A DNA stretch of 64,000 bases, from assembly GCA_964396165.1 (NCBI GenBank), contig CAYNEF010000011.1:15631-79630 (forward strand), given 5' to 3'. This DNA comes from CALCZU01 sp964396165. Lineage in GTDB: Bacteria; Bdellovibrionota; FAC87; UBA2466. The translations under genes were made by a program, and so were the position numbers. How positions within the stretch are numbered: position 1 is the first letter of the stretch; every line of letters begins with the position of its first letter. Below the pieces are notes generated by a model, which worked only from the letters and a program-made list of their open reading frames with translations, was not told the DNA's origin and did not search any database. This document shows positions 44,548 through 53,188 of this stretch, piece by piece.

Positions 44548-45580
44548 TTAGCCCTCCGTACTCATGAGTCATAAATTCGTATACTATGGCAGCTTGAATG
44601 ATACTGATGCGGTACTGCAGGCCCACTGCCAGATAATCCCTGTTCCATCCAGTCATCACTTCCATTGCTCCCAAGGCGTAAGAAGTGCCTATTCTAAAGC
44701 GATCCATAAACCCTTCGCCTGAAATGAGGTTTACAAAATCGACTCCTAACGACCATTTTCCAAAACCTATTTCAGGAGAGATTCCTAGTCCCAAATTTAG
44801 ATCCTGGTGATTGGGGTACGCGGGATCTTCTCCCCATGTCGGACCTAGATGGGATACCGACAGGGTACCCAGTAAATTCCACAGCGAGGCATCCTCTTTG
44901 TAGGAAAGAGCCGGCTCAAAATGTACGCCTGATTGTTCTTTAATCGGTAAAAACTGATTGGCATCTTCTGTGAGCGCCTGAAACAGAGAAAAGGAACCAT
45001 GCAAAAATTTTCTTTCAAAGGCATTGATAGAAAGGCCGAGAGTCCATTTTTCTAATCGTGTGTCTACCCAACTTAAAGGCACTCCTCCTTTTAATCCGAG
45101 GCTTCTTTCTTTCGCGGCGTGTACGGCGATTACCGGAAAATTAGGATTATGCACTTCAGAGGCGTACTGCACACGGTAGGGTTGAAAACTTGCAGAAAAA
45201 TATTTTGCCGTAAATACTAGGCCCGCATTAGCATCCACGCTTGTGGAATTGTTTTGCCGAAAGAGTTGTTCCAAAAACTCTTTGGTCAAAGTCTTATTCA
45301 CAAAGTTATCAGCGGTTGAGAGTGCGCCGTACCCGTTGCCTAAGTACATTTGCAAAAGAAGTGAGTTTTCTTCCGTATAAGAAAGCAGGGAAGGGGAACA
45401 GACAGTTCCATCCGGCATGGTGTAGCGTGAGTAACAGAGTTCTCCAAGAGCTCTGGAACCCGCAGTCAGTTGGTGCGTGTGAAAACGAGAAGGAATTTCA
45501 CTAAAAGCATATTCTGTGACAGCCGCAAAGACGTTTACTGCAGTGAAAAGAAAGAAAATTAGCGCGAAATGCTTTGGCAC
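44504..45580 (-). CDS. Outer-membrane beta-barrel protein (PorV/FadL-like)
   Basis: 358 aa with signal peptide FALIFFLFTAVNVFA/AVT. The region SRALGELCYSRYTMPDGT and the many later amphipathic strands ending in aromatic residues (FGKWSLGVDFVNLI, MTGWNRDYLAVGLQYRIS) fit a long-chain barrel of the PorV/OmpP1 kind. It is between a TPR lipoprotein and a membrane protein gene and overlaps both (44 bases downstream, 22 upstream), so they are translated together. Confidence 0.65.
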   Translation of the reverse strand: MPKHFALIFFLFTAVNVFAAVTEYAFSEIPSRFHTHQLTAGSRALGELCYSRYTMPDGTVCSPSLLSYTEENSLLLQMYLGNGYGALSTADNFVNKTLTKEFLEQLFRQNNSTSVDANAGLVFTAKYFSASFQPYRVQYASEVHNPNFPVIAVHAAKERSLGLKGGVPLSWVDTRLEKWTLGLSINAFERKFLHGSFSLFQALTEDANQFLPIKEQSGVHFEPALSYKEDASLWNLLGTLSVSHLGPTWGEDPAYPNHQDLNLGLGISPEIGFGKWSLGVDFVNLISGEGFMDRFRIGTSYALGAMEVMTGWNRDYLAVGLQYRISIIQAAIVYEFMTHEYGGLSGGSKIATEISVRL

Positions 45581-46401
45581 CGGAAATTCTCCTTCAGGGT
45601 CTGTTCAAAACCCATGATAAGCGTTTTCGTGCCGGACGGTGAACCAGATTGCAATGCGTGGAGTGTGGCTTTTAGAACATCATGCAGCGCCAGTATTTCT
45701 CCTTTTTGGTTGGGAAACACGGCCTTAAAATCTTCTGTTACATGATAAAGATGTCCTAGTGCCCATACCATCGAGTCTTCGAGCGAGAGAAAATTTGTTT
45801 TACACATCCATTTGATGTTTCCGAAGTCTTCATCGTTTAAGACTTCTTGATCGAGAAATGCTTTTAAATAAACAATACGGACAAATGTTCTATACAGGCG
45901 TTCGTCACTGGTGGGGTTATCTAAGTCCATGTGTTCTAATGCTCTATCGAGCATGGGCCACGATTTTTTTTCAACAGAAGGAAAGCGGCTTAAAAAAGAG
46001 ACGATGTGCTTTGTTTTGCCTAAGATTAAATCGGCATAGTTGATAAGTTTTTCAAGGGGAGCACCGGTGATGTCCGGATCTGCCGTAGGAACAGAAGGCC
46101 CTTTTCCCAGTCTGTCAGCAAGTGGCATGTTAAAAAGGATTTCTTTAAAAGAATCATAGGAGCGGTAGATATCTACACCCGCTTCGCCCATGTAGGCGGA
46201 AGCAGCAAGAATGCGTGCTTCTTTGTCGTTGGGAGAAGTCTCTAGGTATTTTTCCAGAAGAAGAATCGCTTTGGCGTTCTCCTGTTGATCCATCAACTTA
46301 TAGGCCTCGTTCAGCGGATGACGCGGTTTTGTGCCGTCATTTTTCGCGCACGAGATAAGTAACAAGCCTACAAGAAAAAGACCCAACCCTTTTTTAGGCA
46401 T
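45559..46401 (-). CDS. TPR-like lipoprotein
   Basis: 280 aa. Lipobox LISC in LFLVGLLLISCAKND. The first repeat-like helices, EAYKLMDQQENAKAILLLEK and SPNDKEARILAASAYMGEAG, are TPR-like, and the rest is alpha-helical. Third gene from the end of a four-gene minus-strand operon; it starts three bases after the upstream lipoprotein gene. Probably a periplasmic-face partner of the barrel protein, by context only. Confidence 0.7.
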   Translation of the reverse strand: MPKKGLGLFLVGLLLISCAKNDGTKPRHPLNEAYKLMDQQENAKAILLLEKYLETSPNDKEARILAASAYMGEAGVDIYRSYDSFKEILFNMPLADRLGKGPSVPTADPDITGAPLEKLINYADLILGKTKHIVSFLSRFPSVEKKSWPMLDRALEHMDLDNPTSDERLYRTFVRIVYLKAFLDQEVLNDEDFGNIKWMCKTNFLSLEDSMVWALGHLYHVTEDFKAVFPNQKGEILALHDVLKATLHALQSGSPSGTKTLIMGFEQTLKENFRCQSISR

Positions 46402-46404
46402 GGT

Positions 46405-47259
46405 CTACTCCTCTTTTGTAGTGACCTCAATTTTTGTTTTATGTCCTGGGGTAGCATCGAGTGATGCGCGTACAACAAGCTTTTGCGTGAGTTTGCGTCT
46501 TGCAGTCACTTGTATTTTTGAATCGACTCCCAAATCGGATTTTAAGAAGTAGAGCGGGCTGATAAAGATGTTTACATCTTTTGTGAAAACCGTGATGGGT
46601 TTGCAGTTAACTTCTACGGCACGGGTTTGTACGAGTACTGTGCAGTTTTCGCCAATGACATGTTCGGTTTTGAAAAGTTCAGAAACTTTTTGAAGATGCA
46701 AATCGGAGTAAATGCGTTTTTCTGCATCAATACCGATATAGGCAAGTTCTACGGGACCTGCAGCTTCGATGCATCCAATGACCTGAAGTCTTAATGTTTC
46801 CACGCGCTCTTCTCTTTTTCCTACTAAGCGGATTTTAGCCGTACCGCAGGTATATTCTTTTGCAAGATCAGGAAGGCGTAAGGGCTTTTCAATTTTCCAG
46901 GAACCGTCTGGTTGGTATTCGACAATGCTTTCTGTCGCTTCTCTGAGAATTTTTTGAATCACTTCGAGAACATTTTGAACTTCGTCAGAAGCTTTTCCGT
47001 CTGTCGGTTCTTCTTTTTTTATGGAATCTGCAAGGTCATTTAGCATGACAGAGGCTGGCTTAATGGCGTCTCGTACCTGGTTAATCTGGCTTTTTACTTC
47101 GTTTGTTTTATCGATGCGTTTTGTGAGCTCTGTTTTTCCGTCTTGATTGGATTCTGTTAGGTTGGAGGGAGGTTCTGTGGGTTTTCCGCAAGAGAGAATT
47201 AGGCTTAAAATCAGGCTGTAAGTTACTGTTTTTAAAGACTGTATAGCGACTTTTGTCAT
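46405..47259 (-). CDS. Lipoprotein, first gene of OM operon
   Basis: 284 aa. Lipobox LILSC in SLILSLILSCGKPTE. A charged helical spacer (~25-95) leads to a beta-rich domain (TCGTAKIRLVGKREERVETL, then CTVLVQTRAVEVNCKPITV) with four Cys that could pair. It ends RASLDATPGHKTKIEV. No family recognised. It starts a tight run of four genes encoding two lipoproteins, a barrel and a membrane protein. Confidence 0.7.
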   Translation of the reverse strand: MTKVAIQSLKTVTYSLILSLILSCGKPTEPPSNLTESNQDGKTELTKRIDKTNEVKSQINQVRDAIKPASVMLNDLADSIKKEEPTDGKASDEVQNVLEVIQKILREATESIVEYQPDGSWKIEKPLRLPDLAKEYTCGTAKIRLVGKREERVETLRLQVIGCIEAAGPVELAYIGIDAEKRIYSDLHLQKVSELFKTEHVIGENCTVLVQTRAVEVNCKPITVFTKDVNIFISPLYFLKSDLGVDSKIQVTARRKLTQKLVVRASLDATPGHKTKIEVTTKEE

Positions 47260-47368
47260 TGTGATTCCTTCTGAAAACTACGGAAACTTTTTTGGTTGCC
47301 GCTATTTAGCAGAAAATGACGCTATAAATCAATGTAAAAGTATATAAAAATGGTTATCGCAAAAACGC

Positions 47369-48067
47369 TTAGGGCACTGTCATAAGTATCCCCGTACAAG
47401 ACTCGGTATTTGCTCTATTCCATTCGCCCACAAGAGTAAGCGCCAGGCTTTCCACTTGTTGCATTTTTTGTTCTGGTGTTTTTCCCATACTCCACTCTTT
47501 GGCGTGAGAATCTGACAATCGCATCACCCAGTCGGTATCGTAAAATTTGATACTACCGTCTGGGTAAACTGCGAACTGGAGATCGGGATAAAAGATATGC
47601 GCTTTTTGCATTTTTTCTATGGCAAGCTTTAGTTCGCTCACGGTACGCGCATTAATGTTCTTTGCTGTTTTGGAAGGGTTTTTTAAGTCTATGCGATCCG
47701 CATTGTCGGGGATTTGCTCCATTACAAGTCCTTTGGTGCCTTTATTCCAATTAATCACTCCATCGACATGTACTACTTGTTCTCCTAAGACTGATTCCAA
47801 AAGGCGACTAGACTCGTAAAATTGAGTTAGAGATTTATCGGAAATATTTGTCGAAGAGTCTGTATTGCCCAGTTCCGTGAGTCCCCAGTGGTACAATTTC
47901 ACTACGCGATTAGCTTTAATGTGGGCACCACTAATGGGAGAAACATCCGCATAATCTCCTTTTCCTATCGTATTTCCTTTTACAGCGCCTTCGGAAGAAA
48001 TCCACGGCAGAGTATCTGTTTCAGCAAAAACGGGATTCACCAGTATTAGCAAAAGAAGGAAGAGCAT
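47369..48067 (-). CDS. Exported protein-kinase-fold-like protein
   Basis: 232 aa with signal peptide MLFLLLLILVNPVFA/ET. The layout follows a shortened kinase fold: Gly-rich TIGKGDYADV (34-42), VVKLYHW with Lys57 in the place of the ATP-anchoring Lys, hinge-like KGLVMEQIP, HIFYPDLQFAV (His157...Asp162) where HxD lies, and IKFYDTDW (Asp177) where DFG/DWD lies. Such patterns also occur in aminoglycoside or fructosamine kinases. Activity outside the cytoplasm is unexplained. The call is tentative. Confidence 0.5.
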   Translation of the reverse strand: MLFLLLLILVNPVFAETDTLPWISSEGAVKGNTIGKGDYADVSPISGAHIKANRVVKLYHWGLTELGNTDSSTNISDKSLTQFYESSRLLESVLGEQVVHVDGVINWNKGTKGLVMEQIPDNADRIDLKNPSKTAKNINARTVSELKLAIEKMQKAHIFYPDLQFAVYPDGSIKFYDTDWVMRLSDSHAKEWSMGKTPEQKMQQVESLALTLVGEWNRANTESCTGILMTVP

Positions 48068-48128
48068 GCGTTACGAGATAGTTTAGCAGGATAAAAACTT
48101 GAGATAAAGTTGAATGGTCAAGGCGTAG

Positions 48129-49325
48129 TCAGCGGACGAAAGCTTTGAGAAGAAACTTACAGTCTTGTTCTTTAGACATGCCGATTTGTTCTTCTAAGGT
48201 AGTCGCTAGTGCCTGGTACACCGTTTTTTCGCCTGATTTCGTTCCAGCTCTAGGCTTGATAAGCTGTGCATAGGCAGTTTTTGCAATTTTGAGTGGTTCC
48301 TCATACCCAGTCCAGGAAGAGACGATTTGGTGAGCCATGTCTTTTGCTTCTTTAGGAGTCTTTGCAGCCCCACTTCCCAGCAGCATCTCGGGGAGCCACT
48401 CGTGCTCTGCTTCTCCAAAGTCTTTTGCGCGGCCGAACTCTTCGATAGATTTATTCATCTCAAGAAATAGCCCCCGAGGGATAAAGATGTGTCGTTTGCC
48501 TTCGGAAGCTTTGGGGAGTGTGGCGTATTTTCCTTTTGCAATCGGGTCATTTAATAATCCGGTGTAGGCCTTAGGCGTGTTCTCGTCGGTTAGTACGAAT
48601 AGCCCGTTTGTAGCGGCCATCAGCATCGCAAGTTTTCTATCTTCGCGTCTGCGTTTATGCAGTCCCATGGGGCCGTTCAGATCCGAAAGATCATAGAGTG
48701 AACCGTTTTTCAAATTTTCATTGATAAAATCTACGGCAAATTCCGCTAAATAATCTCTGTCTTCTTTTTTTGAGTCCCATTCTACTTTATCCAGTTTTCT
48801 GACGAGTCTATCGAAAACAAGTTCTCCTGGATGCTTTAATTCGTCTTCTTGAATTTCCTTTTTAATCAGCGGACTTTTTAGCCATTTGGATTTTTCTAAA
48901 AGCTTGATGAGGTTTTTTCTTGCTTCATCGTTTCGCGCTTTCATATAACTGAGAGTGTCTTTTAAATGACCTGAATCTTTGTTTTCAGAAACATATTTTG
49001 TGAGCGTTTCTAAGTGATCGATGCGATCGATATTTTTTCCCGTTTCGTCTTCAAGGATCTTAACGAGCTCTTTTAATCCATCTAATTCGTCGGGGTATTC
49101 TTTTCGATAGGCATCTAAGAGAGTTTCCAGCATGAAGGCAGGAGTGCGTGCAGCCTTAATGGCCGCATCGAGATTGTCTATTTCTTCTTTTGTCTCTGCG
49201 TGTTTGTATTTTTCAATATTTTTGAGTTGTTTACTCAGCGCTTTAAGATGAAAATCAAAACGGTCCTTTTGAACTTCAGCATTCGCAAAAGTACAGCACA
49301 GCAAAAGCAGCAGCACGATTTTCAT
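48129..49325 (-). CDS. Exported alpha-helical protein of unknown function
   Basis: 398 aa with signal peptide LLLLLCCTFANA/EVQ. The first ~200 residues are charged helices (HLKALSKQLKNIEKYKHAET, then LDAAIKAARTPAFMLETLL). Their Arg/His/Lys spacing slightly recalls CHAD domains, which bind polyphosphate, but conserved His positions are not clear. The C-terminal half has a mixed domain (RHIFIPRGLFLEMNKSIEEF). It is the upstream gene of a pair with the kinase-like exported protein, 61 bases apart. Confidence 0.6.
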   Translation of the reverse strand: MKIVLLLLLCCTFANAEVQKDRFDFHLKALSKQLKNIEKYKHAETKEEIDNLDAAIKAARTPAFMLETLLDAYRKEYPDELDGLKELVKILEDETGKNIDRIDHLETLTKYVSENKDSGHLKDTLSYMKARNDEARKNLIKLLEKSKWLKSPLIKKEIQEDELKHPGELVFDRLVRKLDKVEWDSKKEDRDYLAEFAVDFINENLKNGSLYDLSDLNGPMGLHKRRREDRKLAMLMAATNGLFVLTDENTPKAYTGLLNDPIAKGKYATLPKASEGKRHIFIPRGLFLEMNKSIEEFGRAKDFGEAEHEWLPEMLLGSGAAKTPKEAKDMAHQIVSSWTGYEEPLKIAKTAYAQLIKPRAGTKSGEKTVYQALATTLEEQIGMSKEQDCKFLLKAFVR

Positions 49326-49476
49326 TCTTAAACTTTATCAGGATTCCGTTAAGAATATCCACTGTATTCAAAATGTACTCAAAAAATTTACGTGTGCACA
49401 GTTTGTTTTTTTTTAGAATGCACTTGGGAATACGGGGGGTGAGTTAATTCTCGTGGGGGGGGAGCGAATCCGTGTG

Positions 49477-49604
49477 AAAATCTGGTGGGCTCATGGGGCT
49501 ATTATATGTCTCAAGTTTCTATTGGTGTGGCGTCCATTCCGCCCTCTTGTGAGTGTTGTGGCTTAGCGAATTTGGTGACATTCGGTTGGAAGCCCACCAG
49601 ATTT
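49477..49604 (+). mobile_element. MITE-like element, copy A
   Basis: 128 bp with terminal inverted repeats AAAATCTGGTGGGCT and AGCCCACCAGATTT. The interior (GCGTCCATTCCGCCCTCT, then GTGGCTTAGCG and TTGGTGACATTCGGTTGGA) is repeated in inverted orientation at 50276. It encodes nothing convincing. A REP hairpin follows at once. The 118 bases between the upstream gene and this copy hold only G-runs. Confidence 0.8.
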
Positions 49605-49605
49605 A

Positions 49606-49637
49606 GTCATTGCGATTGCGAAGTGTGCGGCAATCCC
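49606..49637 (+). repeat. REP-like element A
   Basis: GTCATTGCGATTGCG, AAGTGTGC and GGCAATCCC: an imperfect hairpin directly after MITE copy A, with only A between. The stretch from here to 49880 (about 240 bases) shows no gene. Confidence 0.75.
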
Positions 49638-49880
49638 ATTGAACAAGTATGTATTTTCGAAAGTTTTGTGAGTTTCTGATTGCTTAACGCTTGTAAATTA
49701 CATTCTGAATTTTAAATTTGCCTCTTAAGCCTGTTCTATTTTCGTTCTACACCATCGCCCCGATGCTTTGAGAAATAATTTACGTCCGGGATCAAAAGAA
49801 GAAAGAGAGCGTCTTTTAATTGAATATTTAAAACGGTTTTTCTTCTTGGCTGTTACAAAGAATATTTCTATTTATTTTAT

Positions 49881-50267
49881 GTGATTCAGAAGTGCTTATT
49901 TAAAGAGAAGAAGCTTTCATTGGAATATGGAGGCAGCCTTTTACAGGGACATCGGAAAGGTAAAAGACCAGTTTTTCTCTCTAAGCCCTTACATCTTGTA
50001 ATGCGAAGTGAGATTGCTTCCTTTCTGAAAGTGTTTTCAGGAGTCATTGCTAAGAAAATCCTTCAACATTCAAAAATAAAGATAAGTAAGTTTTGGACCG
50101 AAAGAGTTTACTCAAGAATCGTGCAATGGGGGCGGGATTATAAAGGTGTCATCAACTATATCCTGCAAAACGAGCTAGAAGCCAAAGGCCTCATCGCCTA
50201 TAAGTCGAGAAAAACGAAAAGACATCATTGTTTGGTGGGATTGCCGCGGCCTTCGGCCTCGCAATGA
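49881..50267 (+). pseudogene. Internally deleted RAYT/IS200-like transposase
   Basis: 128-codon frame. The N-terminal part LEYGGSLLQGHRKGKRP then SKPLHLVMRSE and the C-terminal part ISKFWTERVYSRIVQWGRDY then YILQNELEAKGLIAYK match REP-associated tyrosine transposases, which are about 180-230 residues. The middle, which should carry the second His of the HUH motif and flanking strands, is missing: SEIASFLKVF joins the halves directly. It is therefore inactive. The frame runs into REP element B and stops there. Flanked by inverted MITE/REP copies. Confidence 0.75.
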
Positions 50268-50268
50268 C
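50237..50268 (-). repeat. REP-like element B
   Basis: Read on the minus strand: GTCATTGCGAGGCCG, AAGGCCGCGG, CAATCCC, a near-perfect hairpin (GAGGCC/GGCCGC region). It abuts MITE copy B on its outer side, the mirror image of copy A plus REP A. Confidence 0.85.
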
Positions 50269-50275
50269 TGGCGGA

Positions 50276-50404
50276 AAAATCTGGTGGGCTTCCAACCGAA
50301 TGTCACCAAAACCGCTAAGCCACCATACCCACTAGAGGGCGGAATGGACGCAACACTAATAGAAAATGCATACATATAATAGACTCAGGAGCCCACCAGA
50401 TTTT
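50276..50404 (-). mobile_element. MITE-like element, copy B (inverted)
   Basis: 129 bp with termini AAAATCTGGTGGGCT/AGCCCACCAGATTTT (15-bp perfect inverted repeat). Its reverse complement matches copy A over most of its length, with scattered changes. Together with copy A it makes a ~930-bp inverted composite around the transposase remnant. Confidence 0.8.
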
Positions 50405-50485
50405 TACGTTATGTAAAGCAATCCCCTACATAAGAATACTTACCAGTCATTCTCTTATATTGTCTTACTTGCACACAGTAGACAG

Positions 50486-51535
50486 TTAAGATTTCAGCTC
50501 GGTCCAAAGGCGGTTCATCTGCAATAGAGTATCGCCTAAGTCTTCTAGAAAGTGCATTTTGCTCATTACTTCACGACTAGGGTAAATTTGCGGATTGTTC
50601 TTTTCTGATTCAGGGAGTTTGTCTTTCAACGTGCGGCTGGTAGTTGCCAAATGGTTCTGAGTGAAAAGACCCACTGCGTTTTCAGGCTCTAAAAAATAAT
50701 TGATAAAGGTGTGGGCAAGATCCGAATTCGGGCTTGATTTTGGAATGGCAAAATTATCCGTCCAAACAATGCCCCCTTCTTTAGGAATGAAATACTGAAT
50801 TTTCGGGTTTTGAGCAGTTGCTTGAATGGCATCTGTTGAATAAATGTGGGCAACATTCAGCTCCCCATTCAAGAGCAAAGGTTTTGCTTCTGAAGTAAAA
50901 AGAAGCACTTTGCTTTTTAACTTTAAAATCTCTTCTTTTGCCTTGTTTAGCTGGGCCAAATCTTTTGTGTTTGGATTTTGGTTTTGAGAGATGAGCATTG
51001 CAGAAAATACTTCTCTCATATCATCCAAAACCGATGTGTGTTCCGGATCAGAAGAATGCAAAAGCATATCCCAACCGACTCCACCTTCAGGAATTTTTAC
51101 TTTTTCCGTGTTGACTGCAATTCCAGTCGTGCCCCAGGTAAAGGGAATGGAATATTTTAAGCCTGGATCATAGGGAAGGGCTTTATAAAAATCTTCTAGG
51201 TTTGAAAGATTGGGAATTTTTGCAGCATCAATGGGTTTTAACATCTCCAGCTGAGTCATCTGCTTAATCATATAATCAGACGGTTGGATGATATCAAACC
51301 CTGTGGCTCCAGCTTTTAATTTTGCAAAGAGTTCTTCGTTGCTGGAAATGTAGCTTAGTTCAACTTTGATTCCTGTTTTTTCAGTAAAAGCTTTTAGAGT
51401 GCTTTCAGGAAAATAATTGCTCCACGAGCAGACCCTTAAAGTGGGTTGAGTGTTTGTTTTACTTTTTAAGAAGTAGATTCCACCTACAACAAGAAGAAGT
51501 GCTGTGACTAGACCAACTAACCTTTGAGTACCCAT
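50486..51535 (-). CDS. potD: Spermidine/putrescine ABC transporter, substrate-binding protein
   Basis: 349 aa. An N-terminal hydrophobic anchor or signal (LVGLVTALLLVVGGIYFL) is followed by TLRVCSWSNYFPESTLKAF, then SYISSNEELFAKLKAG, DIIQPSDYMIKQM, IPFTWGTTGIAVN and IWTDNFAIPK, all typical of PotD/PotF. It captures polyamines in the periplasm for PotABC. Last gene of the operon; its start lies inside the end of potC (19-base overlap). Confidence 0.93.
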   Translation of the reverse strand: MGTQRLVGLVTALLLVVGGIYFLKSKTNTQPTLRVCSWSNYFPESTLKAFTEKTGIKVELSYISSNEELFAKLKAGATGFDIIQPSDYMIKQMTQLEMLKPIDAAKIPNLSNLEDFYKALPYDPGLKYSIPFTWGTTGIAVNTEKVKIPEGGVGWDMLLHSSDPEHTSVLDDMREVFSAMLISQNQNPNTKDLAQLNKAKEEILKLKSKVLLFTSEAKPLLLNGELNVAHIYSTDAIQATAQNPKIQYFIPKEGGIVWTDNFAIPKSSPNSDLAHTFINYFLEPENAVGLFTQNHLATTSRTLKDKLPESEKNNPQIYPSREVMSKMHFLEDLGDTLLQMNRLWTELKS

Positions 51536-52299
51536 TTACGACTTTGCTCCTTTGAAACAAGAATTAGTACGAGCAGCGTACTAATCGCAATCATGCAGAA
51601 GGAGAGTCCGTTTAATTCAGGGGTCACGCCAATCCGCATGAGAGAGTATATTTTCAAGGGAAGTGTCGTTAATCCTGCGCCACTTGTAAAGAAAGAGATC
51701 AGAAAATCATCAAAGGAAAGGGTAAAGGCGAGTAAGAATCCACCCATGACACCAGGTATAATGTTTGGCAATGTTACTTTCCAAAATACTTCGTTGGGTT
51801 TTGCGCCCAAATCTCTCGCTGCTTCATTCATCTGGGGATCCAGCTTTCGGATTTGCTCCACCATGATGAAGTACACAAAGCTTGCGGAAAAACTGGCGTG
51901 GGCAATTACTACAGTCCAAAAGCCGAGCTCTACGCGCATCAACAAAAAGAAAAGAAGAAGCGAAAGGCCCGTGATGACTTCCGGAAGTAAAATCGGAAGC
52001 ATGATGAGTGTTTGAAAACTTGCAGGAAGAATCGAAACTATGGGGGTTAACCCCACGGCACCAAAAGTTCCCAGCGTTACAGCCAAAGTCGCAGAGAGAA
52101 CGGCAATCTCAAGACTTGTCCCTAGCGGTTGCCAAAGGCTTGGAGAGTGAAAAAGTTTTACAAGCCACTGCAACGTAAACCCACTTTGCCAGTTGTGCGG
52201 ATCGACTAAAAATGCCTGAAAGATGACATAAAATAGAGGCAAATATAAAAAGACAATCGCCGTCCAAAAGATAATTGCTATGAAGGGATTCTTACGCAA
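51517..52299 (-). CDS. potC: Polyamine ABC transporter permease PotC
   Basis: 260 aa from TTG 52299, chosen because AGGAG lies nine bases upstream and it gives the usual N-terminus (LRKNPFIAIIFWTAIVFLYLP); the open frame continues to 52350 inside potB. Six membrane helices. The EAA loop that docks with the ATPase reads EAARDLGAKPNEVFWKVTLP, followed by NIIPGVMGGFLLAF. It imports putrescine/spermidine together with PotB. Overlaps potB at its start and potD at its end. Confidence 0.92.
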   Translation of the reverse strand: MRKNPFIAIIFWTAIVFLYLPLFYVIFQAFLVDPHNWQSGFTLQWLVKLFHSPSLWQPLGTSLEIAVLSATLAVTLGTFGAVGLTPIVSILPASFQTLIMLPILLPEVITGLSLLLFFLLMRVELGFWTVVIAHASFSASFVYFIMVEQIRKLDPQMNEAARDLGAKPNEVFWKVTLPNIIPGVMGGFLLAFTLSFDDFLISFFTSGAGLTTLPLKIYSLMRIGVTPELNGLSFCMIAISTLLVLILVSKEQSRKWVLKG

Positions 52300-53188
52300 C
52301 TTCAAGCTCTCCTGTCGCTTTTTTCCAGTGGTTTTGCAAAATAAGCGCAAAAAGTAAGATCACAGAAAGCAAAGTCGCCATCGCACTGCCTAATGGCCAG
52401 TTCTGCATCGTAAAGAATTGATCGACCATCACTTTTCCCAAGAAAGCTTCTTTAGCACCACCTAAAAGATCAGGAATGACGTACTCGCCAAGCATGGGGA
52501 TAAAGACGAAAAGACTTCCCACAAAGACGCCTTCTTTGATGTTGGGAAGAACGATTTTAAAAAAGGTTTGTATACGGCTTGCCCCTAAATCAAATGCCGC
52601 TTCTCTTAAAGTGGGATCCAGTTTTTCAAGGGCCGAGAAGATCGGCACGACAAGAAACGGAAGGTAGTTGTACAAAAGGCCGATGTATACCCCATAGCGT
52701 GTGTAGAGAATTCTTACAGGCGTATCCACAAGGTGGAAATGCAATAGCAGCTGGTTTAAAAGACCGTTATTTCCTAAAAGAGAAACGATCCCATAAATTC
52801 TTAAAATAAAATTTGTCCAAAAGGGGATAAACAAAAGGACCAACCCGATTTGTTTCATCGAGCCTGCGTGTCTTGCCAGATAATACGCGATGGGAAAGCC
52901 GACCATCAGACAACTCACAGTAGCAATAAATGCGAGCCAAAGAGTCTTCATCAGGACTTTTAGATAGACCACATTAAAAGTGATGCCGTAATTGGATAAA
53001 TTAAAAGTGAACTGGATGGTGCCAAACTCTGTTCTTTGCATGAAGCTCATCACGACAATGATCAAGAAGGGAACGAGAGTCATCAAAATCAGCCAGGTCA
53101 CAAACACCCATGCAGACGAAGGGATGGCACGCAGAGCGATAAAAAAGGGATCGGTTTTACTTTTCAGGTAGGACAATGGAATCCTCAC
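52292..53188 (-). CDS. potB: Polyamine ABC transporter permease PotB
   Basis: 298 aa, start GTG 53188 preceded by GGCGGA, inside the end of potA (32-base overlap). Six helices; FGTIQFTFNLSNYG external loop; EAA loop EAAFDLGASRIQTFFKIVLP followed by NIKEGVFVGSLFVF. Forms the membrane channel with PotC. Confidence 0.92.
   Translation of the reverse strand: MRIPLSYLKSKTDPFFIALRAIPSSAWVFVTWLILMTLVPFLIIVVMSFMQRTEFGTIQFTFNLSNYGITFNVVYLKVLMKTLWLAFIATVSCLMVGFPIAYYLARHAGSMKQIGLVLLFIPFWTNFILRIYGIVSLLGNNGLLNQLLLHFHLVDTPVRILYTRYGVYIGLLYNYLPFLVVPIFSALEKLDPTLREAAFDLGASRIQTFFKIVLPNIKEGVFVGSLFVFIPMLGEYVIPDLLGGAKEAFLGKVMVDQFFTMQNWPLGSAMATLLSVILLFALILQNHWKKATGELEVA

Noticed and set aside
49485..49679. 64-codon open frame starting within MITE copy A
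   Set aside because: It reads through the MITE and REP A sequence and lacks a ribosome site; the inverted copy does not preserve the frame.
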